Shown here: positions 43,418 through 53,304 of the stretch, one piece after another
Numbering within the stretch: position 1 is the first letter of the stretch
How the letters are laid out: each line of letters begins with the position of its first letter
Source: Asparagopsis taxiformis
Lineage: Eukaryota; Rhodophyta; Florideophyceae; Bonnemaisoniales; Bonnemaisoniaceae
Direction of reading: 5' to 3'
DNA length: 64,000 nucleotides
NCBI GenBank assembly: GCA_030407315.1
Contig: JALQPE010003282.1
Coordinates: 62,001 to 126,000, forward strand
Program-made: the position numbers and the translations under genes
The notes under the pieces: model-generated
What the model was told of the DNA's origin: nothing
The model's database searches: none
Seen by the model: only the letters and a program-made list of their open reading frames with translations

Positions 43418-45548
43418 TCACGACCTGTCTGATGGTGACAGATAAAGACATCCTTTCGGTATAGTCGTTTTGCAAGTGGAGCATACGAACTTCGACTTCT
43501 TCGTTCCCTTGCAAATATCGCAACGACCTTGATAGATAGCATTGCTATGCCTACCATTGGAAGTCCTGCGAGTGCGAGTAGTCGGCGTCAAATGAGTTCC
43601 AATGCCACTACCGCTCTCCATCTCTTCCACATCAGGTGCATCTGATTGTCGCTGACGTAATCCAATTGCATCCATGGAGTTGTCAATCAATCCTTCAGCC
43701 AATTGGGTATAGAACTGATGAGGTGTCATCCTACCCCTGTTATGCATGGCTCCACAGTACAGCTTCCATGCATCCACGACGCATATGGCCAGAAGTGACG
43801 TGTTGACACGTGCCGACCATTCTTTGACCTCAAATTTCTTCTCCAGCATAAGGTCATCTTGGCGACATCGGTTGTGACGGTCCACCTGCGAGCAAGTCGC
43901 ATAATATGTTTCACATACTTGCGGGATCTGAATGTCAATTTCCTCCTTCCATGTCCTTCCATTCCTGCTTCGATAACGCTCTCGGAATATTGGCGTCCCA
44001 GGCTGAGTAGTACCGGCTGTACTAATAAAGTACCTTCTGTCACGGTCGACCCACATCACTGCCATCAGATCCGGACCATCTCTATCTTTAGCAACCATAG
44101 ACACGTGTTCACCCTTTCCAGTGACTTCCAAGTGGGACAAATGCTGGAGCGGGTATCCCTTTGTAGCATTCTTGACGACACCAGTGAAACGTAGCCCATG
44201 CTTGAAGAGTATTTCTGCCGTTTCAACAGAGGAAAAGTATGAATCGGCGCACACGAGGCGATGAGTATAAAACCATGGTTCGACGAGCCTTAATGTGACG
44301 GCAGCACCACGCGTCGTTTCGGACTCGAATGGTTTTCCACGTGTCTCCTCAACTGACATCACAACATCCATCCTGAGAATTATGCCACTATTGCCACATG
44401 ATGCAGTTTTCAGCTCACATCCATTCTCAGGCTTACGGTCCATCGCGACGTAATTTGGGAGTCCGATGTCGATCCAGTCACCTCCCAGACCATACCACCT
44501 TGACATACTCTCATTCACACATATAGAATCTGAAGGGAATACCTGAGAGCTTCTGTGGTCATTGATGGCGGTGATAAACTCAGATATGACACACCACTGG
44601 TCAGTTTCGTCACGAACCTTGGAGTATGTCACGTACTGCCTCAGCTCTTCAAACCGTTTGCGTGACATGATGTGCCCGAGCATTGGTGTGGGGATGTATT
44701 TAGTCCCGGATTGACTACTCCAGAGAGAGCGCCTACCACTGAACTCAAATCGTGACATGAGTACAATGACTCCAAAATACTTCAAAATCTCTCCCAGCGA
44801 GGTCGATTTGAGATCTCGCTTTTCCAGCTCGTAATTGGAATATGACACGATAGTACTTAAAATCCCATCGGAAACATCCACTGGAAATAGTCATATGGTG
44901 TCATATCTGATGGACCGTGCCCCTCAGATATTATCTCATCCAATGTCCCAATCACCCTCCACGACCGATTGGGGCGCCAACCATTCATTTGCATAGATAC
45001 ATCAGATAAAATCCATTCCACGCCATTGCATATGACAACTGGCTCATCGGTTGACCCAATGTCGCATGGCTGATTATTAACACTCGTACTCAAGTCACGC
45101 TCTTGCGGCGTGACTGCATCTGACTTTTCGGCCTCATTCCCGTCACTCCCGTTGTCTTGAGCTTGATCTCCTCCTTCGGTCCCATGGTCTTCTTCATCAC
45201 CTGCAGGTGCCTTCACACTGCAGAGACGCAGGGATGTCACCTTGTTACCATTGGCCAGCTCCCACTCAGCCTCGATAGATGTCATCATTCGCTTGTTGCC
45301 TCTCTCTCCTTAATGACTCGAATGACAGTTCCGGATATCATCTTTGTCTTCCATCCGGCGCCATACATCCTGCGACATTTGGAGATAGATTTCAGTTGTC
45401 TGGCAGGGGCGAGAACCCTGTTTCCGACAACTTGGCGACAATCAACTGGTTTCACCATTTTTTGTGATTTCAGGATCGAGATTGAGTTGACGTAGTTTGC
45501 TGATGGAAGGATTAAAATGTCAGCATTCACTCTGCCCTGCCTTATCAT
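43418..45548 (-). pseudogene. piggyBac-family transposase (DDE_Tnp_1_7), inactivated
   Basis: Three minus-strand frames in order. 45548-45285 is a basic N-terminus. 45288-44857 is an acidic spacer and the GTLDEII...MTPYDYFQWMFP segment. 44881-43418 (487 codons) is the catalytic part and C-terminal CX2C...CX2C zinc finger (CDICKGTKKSKFVC, CSTCK). Each junction fits a single missing base. In the catalytic part the first acidic position, usually DES/DEQ, reads NESMSRWYG (AAT at 44513-44515); the second (CADSYFSSV) and third (QVDRHNR) aspartates are present. So there are two frameshifts and a lost catalytic aspartate: the copy is dead. Its long open third frame suggests it died recently. Confidence 0.8.
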
Positions 45549-45625
45549 TAATCTCGCCGGCGAGTCTTCTAGTGGTAAAAATGGAGCTATTCGTTTATTT
45601 TTTCAATTTAAACTACAGTGGTAAA

Positions 45626-45649
45626 AAGTGGCCTCATATGAGGCCACTT
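45626..45649. repeat. Perfect 24-bp palindrome at the piggyBac right end
   Basis: AAGTGGCCTCAT/ATGAGGCCACTT, no loop. Its core CCTCATATGAGG recurs twice at the left end of the element. Confidence 0.9.
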
Positions 45650-45661
45650 GTCCGATAGACA

Positions 45662-46043
45662 CTATAATATATGAGTAAACTTAGTGTAACTTGTAGTGTC
45701 TAAAATACACTAGTTTATACAGGCCATTGCTGGCATCAGCTTAGTTCGTTACAACTGCAGTTACGTACACATCCTTGTGGCGCCAAAGTGTTCCAAATTA
45801 TTCCAATTTCCAAATTACCCCTTCAGGGAGGGTACCCTCGAACTTCCCATTTGGAGATAATCCAAACTCCTCCAATTACTGAGCTGTGAGTGTATAGTGT
45901 TATGATGACGCGAAATTGGAATGTGATCAGGTCAGAAGAAGACTCTTTTTCAGCCATACAGAAATGCCAATTGAGTAGAGTGGAAAACAAGTTTTCTTCT
46001 GTTTTACAGTTACACGTGTATAATCTTTGTGATCATATTTTCG
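45662..46043. other. Intergenic, no gene seen
   Basis: AT-rich spacer between the piggyBac and hAT elements, with repeated CCAAATT-like words near 45793-45823. Confidence 0.5.
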
Positions 46044-46051
46044 GTGGCTTG
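46044..46051. repeat. hAT target duplication GTGGCTTG, left copy
   Basis: Identical to 48638-48645. Eight bases is the hAT signature. Confidence 0.95.
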
Positions 46052-48637
46052 TAGGGGTGATCATAGTCCTTGGTCCAGCGCGCTCAGGACCGGTCTTGCG
46101 TTACATACGCTGGTCTTTCCTCTCCTCTGGAAGAATCAGTCCGGTCTGAAATTGATTCAATTTCTCTCTTTTCGTGGACCGTACGCCAGAGCGGTCCTAG
46201 TCCTTGCCAAGAAGTTTGATTGGCTGTGGTTCGGTCCGCTCTCACCACGTGCGATCCAAACTGGTTCAATCCAGTTCATAATTTCAAAGACTGGTCCGGA
46301 CTACGAAGACCGACTAGATTTGATATTTTGCCGCAGAACAGGGAAGCGGTGTTGAAATCTGAAAAGATTGACAGCTATACAGGCTTGTGTTGAACTCCTT
46401 CATTTCGGAAGAGTATTACAGCTACGCCTTTTACCCGAACCATACACACCTGCCATTCTCTGTCTTACCAAAAACATGGAAGAAGTAAATCTTTCTGCTC
46501 GTGTATCGCAAGGATCATCACAAAGCCAGAGCTTGTCCTCTGCTCCGTCTGCGAAGAAGCAAAAAAGCGATGTGTGGGAATATTTTAACAAGATCGAGAA
46601 TGGTGGAGATCTGCTCAATAAGTGTTTGATCTGTAATCAAACTTTCAGCTCGCGAACGGGAGTTAGTACACTGCGGCGACATGAACAACGTAAGCATAAC
46701 TTTCTTCTAGATGAACGGCAAGCAACATTTTCGACCGACGGATACATGCGCAGCGGAATAGTTACACCGCGAGCCGAGCTTGATGAGCGCTCTACTAAAT
46801 TGCTCTGCCAATGGATTGTAGACTCTTGCCTTCCATTCTCAATCGTCGAGAACAAAACATTTGTTGCATTAGTGCAAAATCTGGACTCAAGATATTCTGT
46901 ACCTTCAAGACATACAGTCAGACGGCGAATTGTCTCTGAATGCAAGGAAGCACGAAAATACTTGACTTCACTTTTAGCAAAAGTACCAAACAAGATCGCG
47001 CTGACATGCGATGCCTGGTCATCAAGAGTATATAGGGGATACATGACTATAACGGCTCACTGGATCAACAAAGAATGGGAATTGAAAAGCATTGCTCTTG
47101 ATTTCAAAAGATTCCCTACACCGCACACAGGTGAGTCGGCTGCAACATTACTGACTGAAGTTATCAGTGACTTCAACATATCTGGAAAAATTAGTTCTAT
47201 TACAACGGATAATGGAAGAGATATTGTATCTGGGATACATCGTTTAAGAACTATGATGGAATCATCTCCGGATCACAGATCTTCTACTCAGTACGCGTTT
47301 CACACGCGATGTGTTGCACACGTTATAAACCTGGCTGTTAAAGATTCATTCAAAGTTGTGCATGAACATGTTTCGGCAATACGAACATTGATTTCGTCTA
47401 TACGGTGTTCTACTAAACGTAGAGACTTATTTGAGGCGGTGAAAATTGAGTTAGGAATGAATGGGGCTCAATTACCATCTATGGATGTAGAAACTAGATG
47501 GTCCTCGACATATCAGATGCTCAAATGTGCATACAAGTGGCGTAATGTCTTGAACGCAGTGGCACATCGTACAAGGGAGCTTCATGAACGCGTTGTTGGT
47601 GAAGGAGAATGGGAAAATGCAAAGAAGATCGCTGATTTTCTGGAAACAGCAGCAAGTATCACCGAAAATCAGTCGGGATCTTTGTATGTTACCCTCAGCG
47701 TGTGCGCTTTTGCGTTCAAAAAGCTAATCCAGAAATGTGCGAATGTTGTGGAATCTAATGATGCAGTACTGGCACAGATAGCTTCGGCAATGTTGAAGAA
47801 GTTGGAGAACTACAAGGAGCTAATTTGTTCCGATACTGCCGAAATTGCAAGGGTTCTAGACCCCAGATTTTCAAATGACATTCTAGTGGATGAATCGACG
47901 CTACGGCACTACTTGAATATGGCCAGTGATGTTAGTACTGCTGCTATTCCTGAAGAACATCGTACAAGAGAGGTTTCAGTTTTTGAAAAGCTGTTGAGCG
48001 AAGATAGACACCCTCTCTCAGGACCGTACGATGAAATAACGCGATACATACAATGTACAACAATTGGGGAGATGTCCGTTGATCCACTGCTATGGTGGAA
48101 AACAAATGAATCACGGTTCCCCGCTATTGCAACTCTAGCCAAAGATGTGTTGTGTATACAGGCGTCTTCTGTGGCAAGTGAGAGTATATTTTCTATTAGC
48201 GGCAATATAGTTTCAGAAAGTAGAACAGGTCTAGCGGATGATGCAATAACTTCCTGCGTGCTTCTGAACTCATGGAACAAGGTGCTCTGCAGTAGGTAAT
48301 CGTCATCTTGTATCGCATTTACAATAAAGAGTACAGGTTGTCTAAATTGCAATTGAGTCGTTACGTTCGCTAACCGCCAGCAATTCCGGTTCTGCAGCGG
48401 TCCTAGCGCTTCGGACTGGTCCAGTCCTATTTGACCCACCGCGGACTCGGTCCGGACAACAAGGGCTCCGTTCGGAGAGTCCAACAGTCCATTGATATAA
48501 TGGGGACTGGGCTGGCGGTTCTAGATGGCTTTATTCCTTCTCGGTGTGGTCCAGGCAGGGGCTCGTAGCGTGTTTTGCGGTTCGATTCTAGGTATTTGAG
48601 ATTTTTTTGAACCAGTCCGGGACTATGATCACCCCTA
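46052..48637 (+). mobile_element. hAT element, apparently intact (2586 bp)
   Basis: Ends are TAGGGGTGATCATAGTCC (46052-46069) and its exact inverse (48620-48637), flanked by GTGGCTTG on both sides. One long open transposase gene occupies the middle. The subterminal 300 bp on each side are crowded with GGTCC/GGACC and CGGTCC/GGACTGG words in both orientations, as expected for transposase-binding repeats of hAT elements. No stop, frameshift or TIR mismatch is visible, so it is a candidate autonomous, recently mobile copy. Confidence 0.95.
46476..48299 (+). CDS. hAT transposase with BED zinc finger (607 aa)
   Basis: Cut-and-paste transposase acting on its own TIRs. The ATG at 46476 (MEEVNLSARV) is the first in frame; upstream codons lack ATG. 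The BED finger is at about residues 32-74 (DVWEYF, CLICNQTF, LRRHEQRKH). The RNase H core has ALTCDAWSS (first D), ITTDNGRDIVSG (second D) and the RCVAHVINL motif (C/H of the insertion region). The C-terminus carries the hAT dimerisation domain (DPLLWWKTNESRFPA, LCIQASSVASESIFSISG, LLNSWNK). The length suits Ac/Tam3-like hATs. The stop at 48299 is followed by AATAAA near 48321. No defect seen. Confidence 0.92.
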   Translation: MEEVNLSARVSQGSSQSQSLSSAPSAKKQKSDVWEYFNKIENGGDLLNKCLICNQTFSSRTGVSTLRRHEQRKHNFLLDERQATFSTDGYMRSGIVTPRAELDERSTKLLCQWIVDSCLPFSIVENKTFVALVQNLDSRYSVPSRHTVRRRIVSECKEARKYLTSLLAKVPNKIALTCDAWSSRVYRGYMTITAHWINKEWELKSIALDFKRFPTPHTGESAATLLTEVISDFNISGKISSITTDNGRDIVSGIHRLRTMMESSPDHRSSTQYAFHTRCVAHVINLAVKDSFKVVHEHVSAIRTLISSIRCSTKRRDLFEAVKIELGMNGAQLPSMDVETRWSSTYQMLKCAYKWRNVLNAVAHRTRELHERVVGEGEWENAKKIADFLETAASITENQSGSLYVTLSVCAFAFKKLIQKCANVVESNDAVLAQIASAMLKKLENYKELICSDTAEIARVLDPRFSNDILVDESTLRHYLNMASDVSTAAIPEEHRTREVSVFEKLLSEDRHPLSGPYDEITRYIQCTTIGEMSVDPLLWWKTNESRFPAIATLAKDVLCIQASSVASESIFSISGNIVSESRTGLADDAITSCVLLNSWNKVLCSR

Positions 48638-48645
48638 GTGGCTTG

Positions 48646-49418
48646 TTTTGCAGTGGACGGTGATGTATTAGCGCCCCCCATGTAGCGCAAGTCTCTCGCC
48701 GCGGCACGGACCATTGTTATACTGCCGCAATGTAATGTTTCGATGCATATCAAGCCCGATGCGCTGCGTCTCGGCACGTTTCGGTAATCTTTGATTCGTT
48801 TTCCTCAACTTTCCGTGCGCACAATTGCGGCCAATATTCTGTAAGTGATACAATGCATCAGGTGACAGTTGAAGCTCGGAATTCGAAGTATATCATTCTA
48901 CTATGATTGCGTCGTGCGTCTGGCAGGAAGCATGCTCTTATGCCGACTGAATCAGTCCCGATGATAGTTGAACAACTGTGGCCTCGCCGGCTCCAAAACT
49001 CAAACTTCAATTTGTCGTCATTTTTGTCAATGAAATCATGCATTGCGTCCGCTCGCCAAGTCATTTTGCCTCCCGCAACTCTGCAGAGCTGGCGTCACGA
49101 TGGTCCTCATGTCCGCTGAACATAACTGCGGTGTTCTGGAATATACAGAGACGGTGGTTTTGCAAGCTTCTACTCGCCGCGATGTGCATTGTGCGTCGAC
49201 ATCCAAATTGCACCATTCTTCCATTCACACTCGCTCTCATCGTGGCGTACAGTGTAGGAAACTTTGCAGATGCCGCAACATGCCGCTCACAAAACACAAC
49301 TCATTTGAAACATGTCATATGTATGCATTGTTATTGCTCGTATAATCACAGAAATGAAAAAAGTCATGCAGCTTAAAGAAATGTTATCATCTCTTGCGCG
49401 ACGAAAAGTCTATCACAG
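48646..49418. other. Upstream region of the next gene
   Basis: Short frames on both strands without motifs. Presumably contains the promoter of the gene starting at 49419. No TATA box stands out. Confidence 0.4.
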
Positions 49419-51316
49419 ATGTTTGCATACATCTATGAGCAATCAACATGCATCCAAAACCCACCCCCACAATATCTCGACTACACGCCCAATGTTGCAA
49501 GCAGTTTTCACACAGTTGACATCAGCGCTTACACTCACACTACACCTCCCGCAGTCTCTGAAAACCAGGGCGAACGTAAGCCTCATCAACGTCCAAACAC
49601 ACCCATTCTGCTACATGAGGAAAGTACGATGCAGTCGCAACAGGAGATGTCTACAACGCAGCATGAGACTCCCATGTTAATTTCAGATGAACTACGCGCT
49701 CATTCCCGGTTTGTTGCCCAGAAAAGTTTACAAGCTATCGAGGCCGTTGTTGCTAAACTGATTGTACTACAGGATAGCGCCAAAGAATTGAACGAGTGTA
49801 CTGCAAAAGCCAATGCTGCATTTTTTGCCATTTGGAATGACATGGGGTATGAATACTTCGGCGACACCATGCTTCGTGGTATCAACGCCGTAAAATCATT
49901 CAGTGTCGTTCATTGTGATGAGATTGTTCCAGGAAGCGATGCTGTTATCCTCGGCACTCCACCAGGCCATGCTTTCGACAAGTATGTAAGCTCGAGGAAT
50001 GGATACCCTTTCGTCAGTATATCTAATAAATATCGTGTGTACATCGTGCCACCTACCATTGAGGGAGAAAAAATGCACAAGCCACTGTACTTAGAACGCT
50101 CGATTGTGACGTTGAGTACATGAAGGTCGTCAATGCAGTTCACGACGGTATTTGCCAAGGTTTAGGTGCTCGCGGCTTATCAGTGCTACCATCCATTATT
50201 TCTAATTTGAAGGTGAGATTGGGACATAATTTCTCTGCCAAAGCCAAGAAGGGCCTTTCTGCATCTACAATCAGTTGTCTGCAGCTACTTCGGTCCGTGT
50301 TGTGGCGCCGAAACAGCTCTTCGACGGTGAATGTTATCGTAGGTAAGCGAGAGGAATTACTGGATGGCAACGCTGCGTACAATGACGAGCTAAAGTTAAG
50401 CTGTCGTATCTCTGAAGCGTGCGAACAAATGGGTCAGCTGGACCACTTGGCACCGGAGAAGAGCCGTGCCTTGTTACTGGCGTGTTTGTTCAATTTAAAC
50501 TCTACTTGGGATACTGGCCAAGGTACTCGCGAGTTTGGATATGTCAACATTACACATATCGAAGAGACTCCGGAGCGGCAACTTTCTGACCAATTCCTTT
50601 CTGACAGGGTACATGGCTGGTGGTTACGATTGCGGCGATCGCTGACGCGGGAAACACTCTATCAGGAGGGTAAGAAGATCAAATATCACCTGGAAGGGGC
50701 AGTGGTGAAACTACCTAAACTACCGCAGTTCGCCGCGATCGGATACATACTATCCGTAGTAGCTCTGTCACTGTACGTAGGCATAAGTGATGTCGGAAAC
50801 CGATTGAACATTTTGGAACAGATTTTGGATAGTGTGCAAGTGGCTACAGTGCTACTGGTTGGCATCTTTGGAATCATCAAGCTCACCAGCGAAGACAACA
50901 ATGTGCTGAGACACTTGTTGCTCGGCGTGAAAGTGATGAAAGATTCCGGCGCAGTGCAGAAATATTTGGGCCTCAAAAGTGAAGGGGAAGTGAAGGCACT
51001 GTTAGCACTCGTGGATCCGGGGTGCTCGTGGCTGGAGAATGTGAACACGGGCATGCTGGACGAGGAGCGGCACAGTGGAAAGATTCGGATGGAGCAGGGG
51101 TGCACGTTGGAGGAACTGATGCGATTCAACGGACGCATCATCGGTGATACGATTGAATGGTTTTCAGAGGGTGCCAATAGGGCGGTGATAGCGAGGAAGC
51201 GTCTGGAGAAGGGCGACAGGAATGCGCGAAGCAATAGGTTGGTCAAGTACGACTATGAAAGATTTTCATACAAAAGTAGTCATTCTTTCTTCTCCCCAAG
51301 TAAGACATTCATGTAA
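49419..51316 (+). CDS. Unrecognised two-membrane-segment protein, paralogue A (one intron)
   Basis: Tandem paralogue of the gene at 53305. Exon 1 is 49419-49981 and exon 2 is 50095-51316. The 113-bp intron has GTATGT at its 5' end (49982), CTAAT near 50023 and TTAG at 50091-50094, and its length corrects the frame exactly. Without it the frames do not join. The N-terminus is hydrophilic (alternative ATG at 49629), then mostly helical, with the shared block FNLNSTWDTGQGTREFGYVNI, a basic stretch (LRRSLTRETLYQEGKKIKY), two hydrophobic segments (IGYILSVVALSLYVGI; VATVLLVGIFGIIKL), and a well-conserved SEGEVKALLALV...EELMRFNGRIIGDTIEW tail. I recognise no family. Probably an integral membrane protein with both termini on one side. 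Confidence 0.65.
49982..50094 (+). other. Probable spliceosomal intron, 113 bp
   Basis: GTATGTAAG donor, CTAAT branch-like site at 50023-50027, and TTAG acceptor. Length 113 restores the frame into DVEYMKVVNAV, which matches AAEYVNIIDVV in the paralogue. A frameshift is the alternative. Confidence 0.55.
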
Positions 51317-53304
51317 ATTGCCAGTCACGCTTCAAGTGCCGACCCACCCACGTGGAACATCGACTTCAATCGAGTGTGTTTGTCCGTAGACAACATGATT
51401 TCGTTCACGCAGTGGTGACACCCCGGAATGGTTGCAGTTTGCACATGCATCGGGATATGGGCGAAGCGCGTTGGATGAAGAACTTCCTCTGCGTGCCAAG
51501 CCGTGCCGAAAGCAAATTCCATTGATTCCCTTTCGAATTTGAGGTATTTTTTCATCTCCATTTTACGCACCTCACGCGCGAATTCTACCCCGAGATGTCA
51601 GCTGATCATCATGTTCTGTAGACATGATCGACGGATAACAGCAAGGAACCGGTGCTGGATTCGTCATCATGTCTGTGCCATTCTACGCGTTGCTCCTTGC
51701 TGACACAGAATCATGACTATATCAACGAAGCTTCTCAACTCTCATCACCGTACATCGCGCAGAGGATAACACACACCAGCAACGCCACTCTACCTTGAAA
51801 AACCAACCATGCGTCCACAACCCGTCGCCCTGTGACGTCTCCAGACCCTTGCTACACCAAACAGTTTCCGTCTTTCTGTTCGCGTCCTCGCCATTCCCAG
51901 CAGACAATTACCAAATACGCCGTTGGTCTCAGCAGTTATCATTGTCTTATATCGATGCCTTCTCCGCATCGATGTGGTATGACGTTACAATGATAACACA
52001 GTTTCCGTGGATTACATCCTATCAAGTGGATGTCCGGAGCCGTATCATGGTTTCTGCTCAATTTATTCGACCCCTCAGCTTTGACCTCGCAATTTCCCAG
52101 CCGATTAGTTCGCGTGTTCCATTGTCAAAATCATCCCCTTCCAACTTGATCCGAGCTCATACTTTCTGCGCACGTTGAACACATCTCGCCAATTATCGTG
52201 CATGTCCTCAGCATGTACTCGCTCGTGGACAGAAACCGGGCCTCTATGAATGCATCGCACGACAGCGCCCATCCATCGGTGAGCAACGCTATTGGGCTGC
52301 ACTGTTATCTGTGTACTGGTGGGACTGCACAGTGTACACGTCATGTTATGCTACCACAGTTGAGGTGGAAAACGCGTACACGGGCTATTGGGAAAGTATT
52401 GTGTCATTTGGCGGTTTTGTTCAACGAGGTAGTGAGAATCTGTCGATTGAGCACGTGATGTACATATGGCTTGGGAAAAGGAAGAGAAACTTCCGAGTTG
52501 TATTTCATTCATTTCCATATGTTCTATATTGGTATCAAAAGAAATGGGAGAGCGGGATATATCGCCGCCGGGAAACTTTCTGGCGGTATATCTGTGTGTA
52601 CAATTATGGCGAATCATGCGGGCGATGAAAGGGCACTTGAGAGGGTTAGGTGGGTACCTGGTACTCGGGGGATGCATGTGGGCGCGCTTGGATCGGCCAA
52701 AGGTATGCCATGTTTACAGTGCACATAGAATCTGGAGAGATCGGTAGAAGAAGTTGAGAGTAATGAAACTGTCAAGCGCTGAGGCGAAGGTTTCATTGAA
52801 GTAGATCAGAGCAACTGCAAGATGTGGTGGCGGATGACGCCATTATTGAAGCATCTGAGAGACGGAGTGTAAACGTTCAATGAGGTGACAAATGCGAGCA
52901 AAGAAACGCATCCTGGTTGGCTACAGGAAACATCACCGACACATGCACTAAAATGCTTTCATGCTTGACGTTCATTCGGCTGTTGATTGTCGATCAAATG
53001 CTGAAAAGTGTCTTGCATCAGAGTGTATGTACGGTTTGTAATCGTTCACAAAGCAAACCATGGTGCTACCCAACCCGTCTATTATTGGTGTGGTATTTTA
53101 TATTGCGGCCGTACACTTTGCAAGTCGCGCCGCATGAAAGGCAGTGATTCCATCGAAAACAGAGCCGCTGTCGGAGGCACCCCGAGGAACATTGTCGTGC
53201 CAATTGCATACACAGTAGGCATCTGTCAAAAACCGCAAAGCTGAAAGTTGTCAGCCACATTCTCATCTAATCGAGCACTTTCATTGCACAATTGAACGAG
53301 AATC
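51317..53304. other. 2-kb spacer between the paralogues
   Basis: Only short frames on both strands, with no motifs. Includes an imperfect inverted repeat around 52557-52596 (GATATATCGCCGCC... GGCGGTATATC) and the promoter region of the next gene. Confidence 0.45.

Larger units (their letters stand above)
42846..45661 (-). mobile_element. piggyBac-type element with degraded transposase; ends provisional
   Basis: TGTCTATCGGACA at 42846-42858 is inverted as TGTCCGATAGACA at 45649-45661. CCTCATATGAGG occurs just inside both (42868-42879, 42890-42901 and 45632-45643). A further CAAGTTAC lies outside on both sides, so the true ends may be wider. TTAA at 42859-42862 fits piggyBac target choice on one side only. 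The transposase between is broken. Confidence 0.5.
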
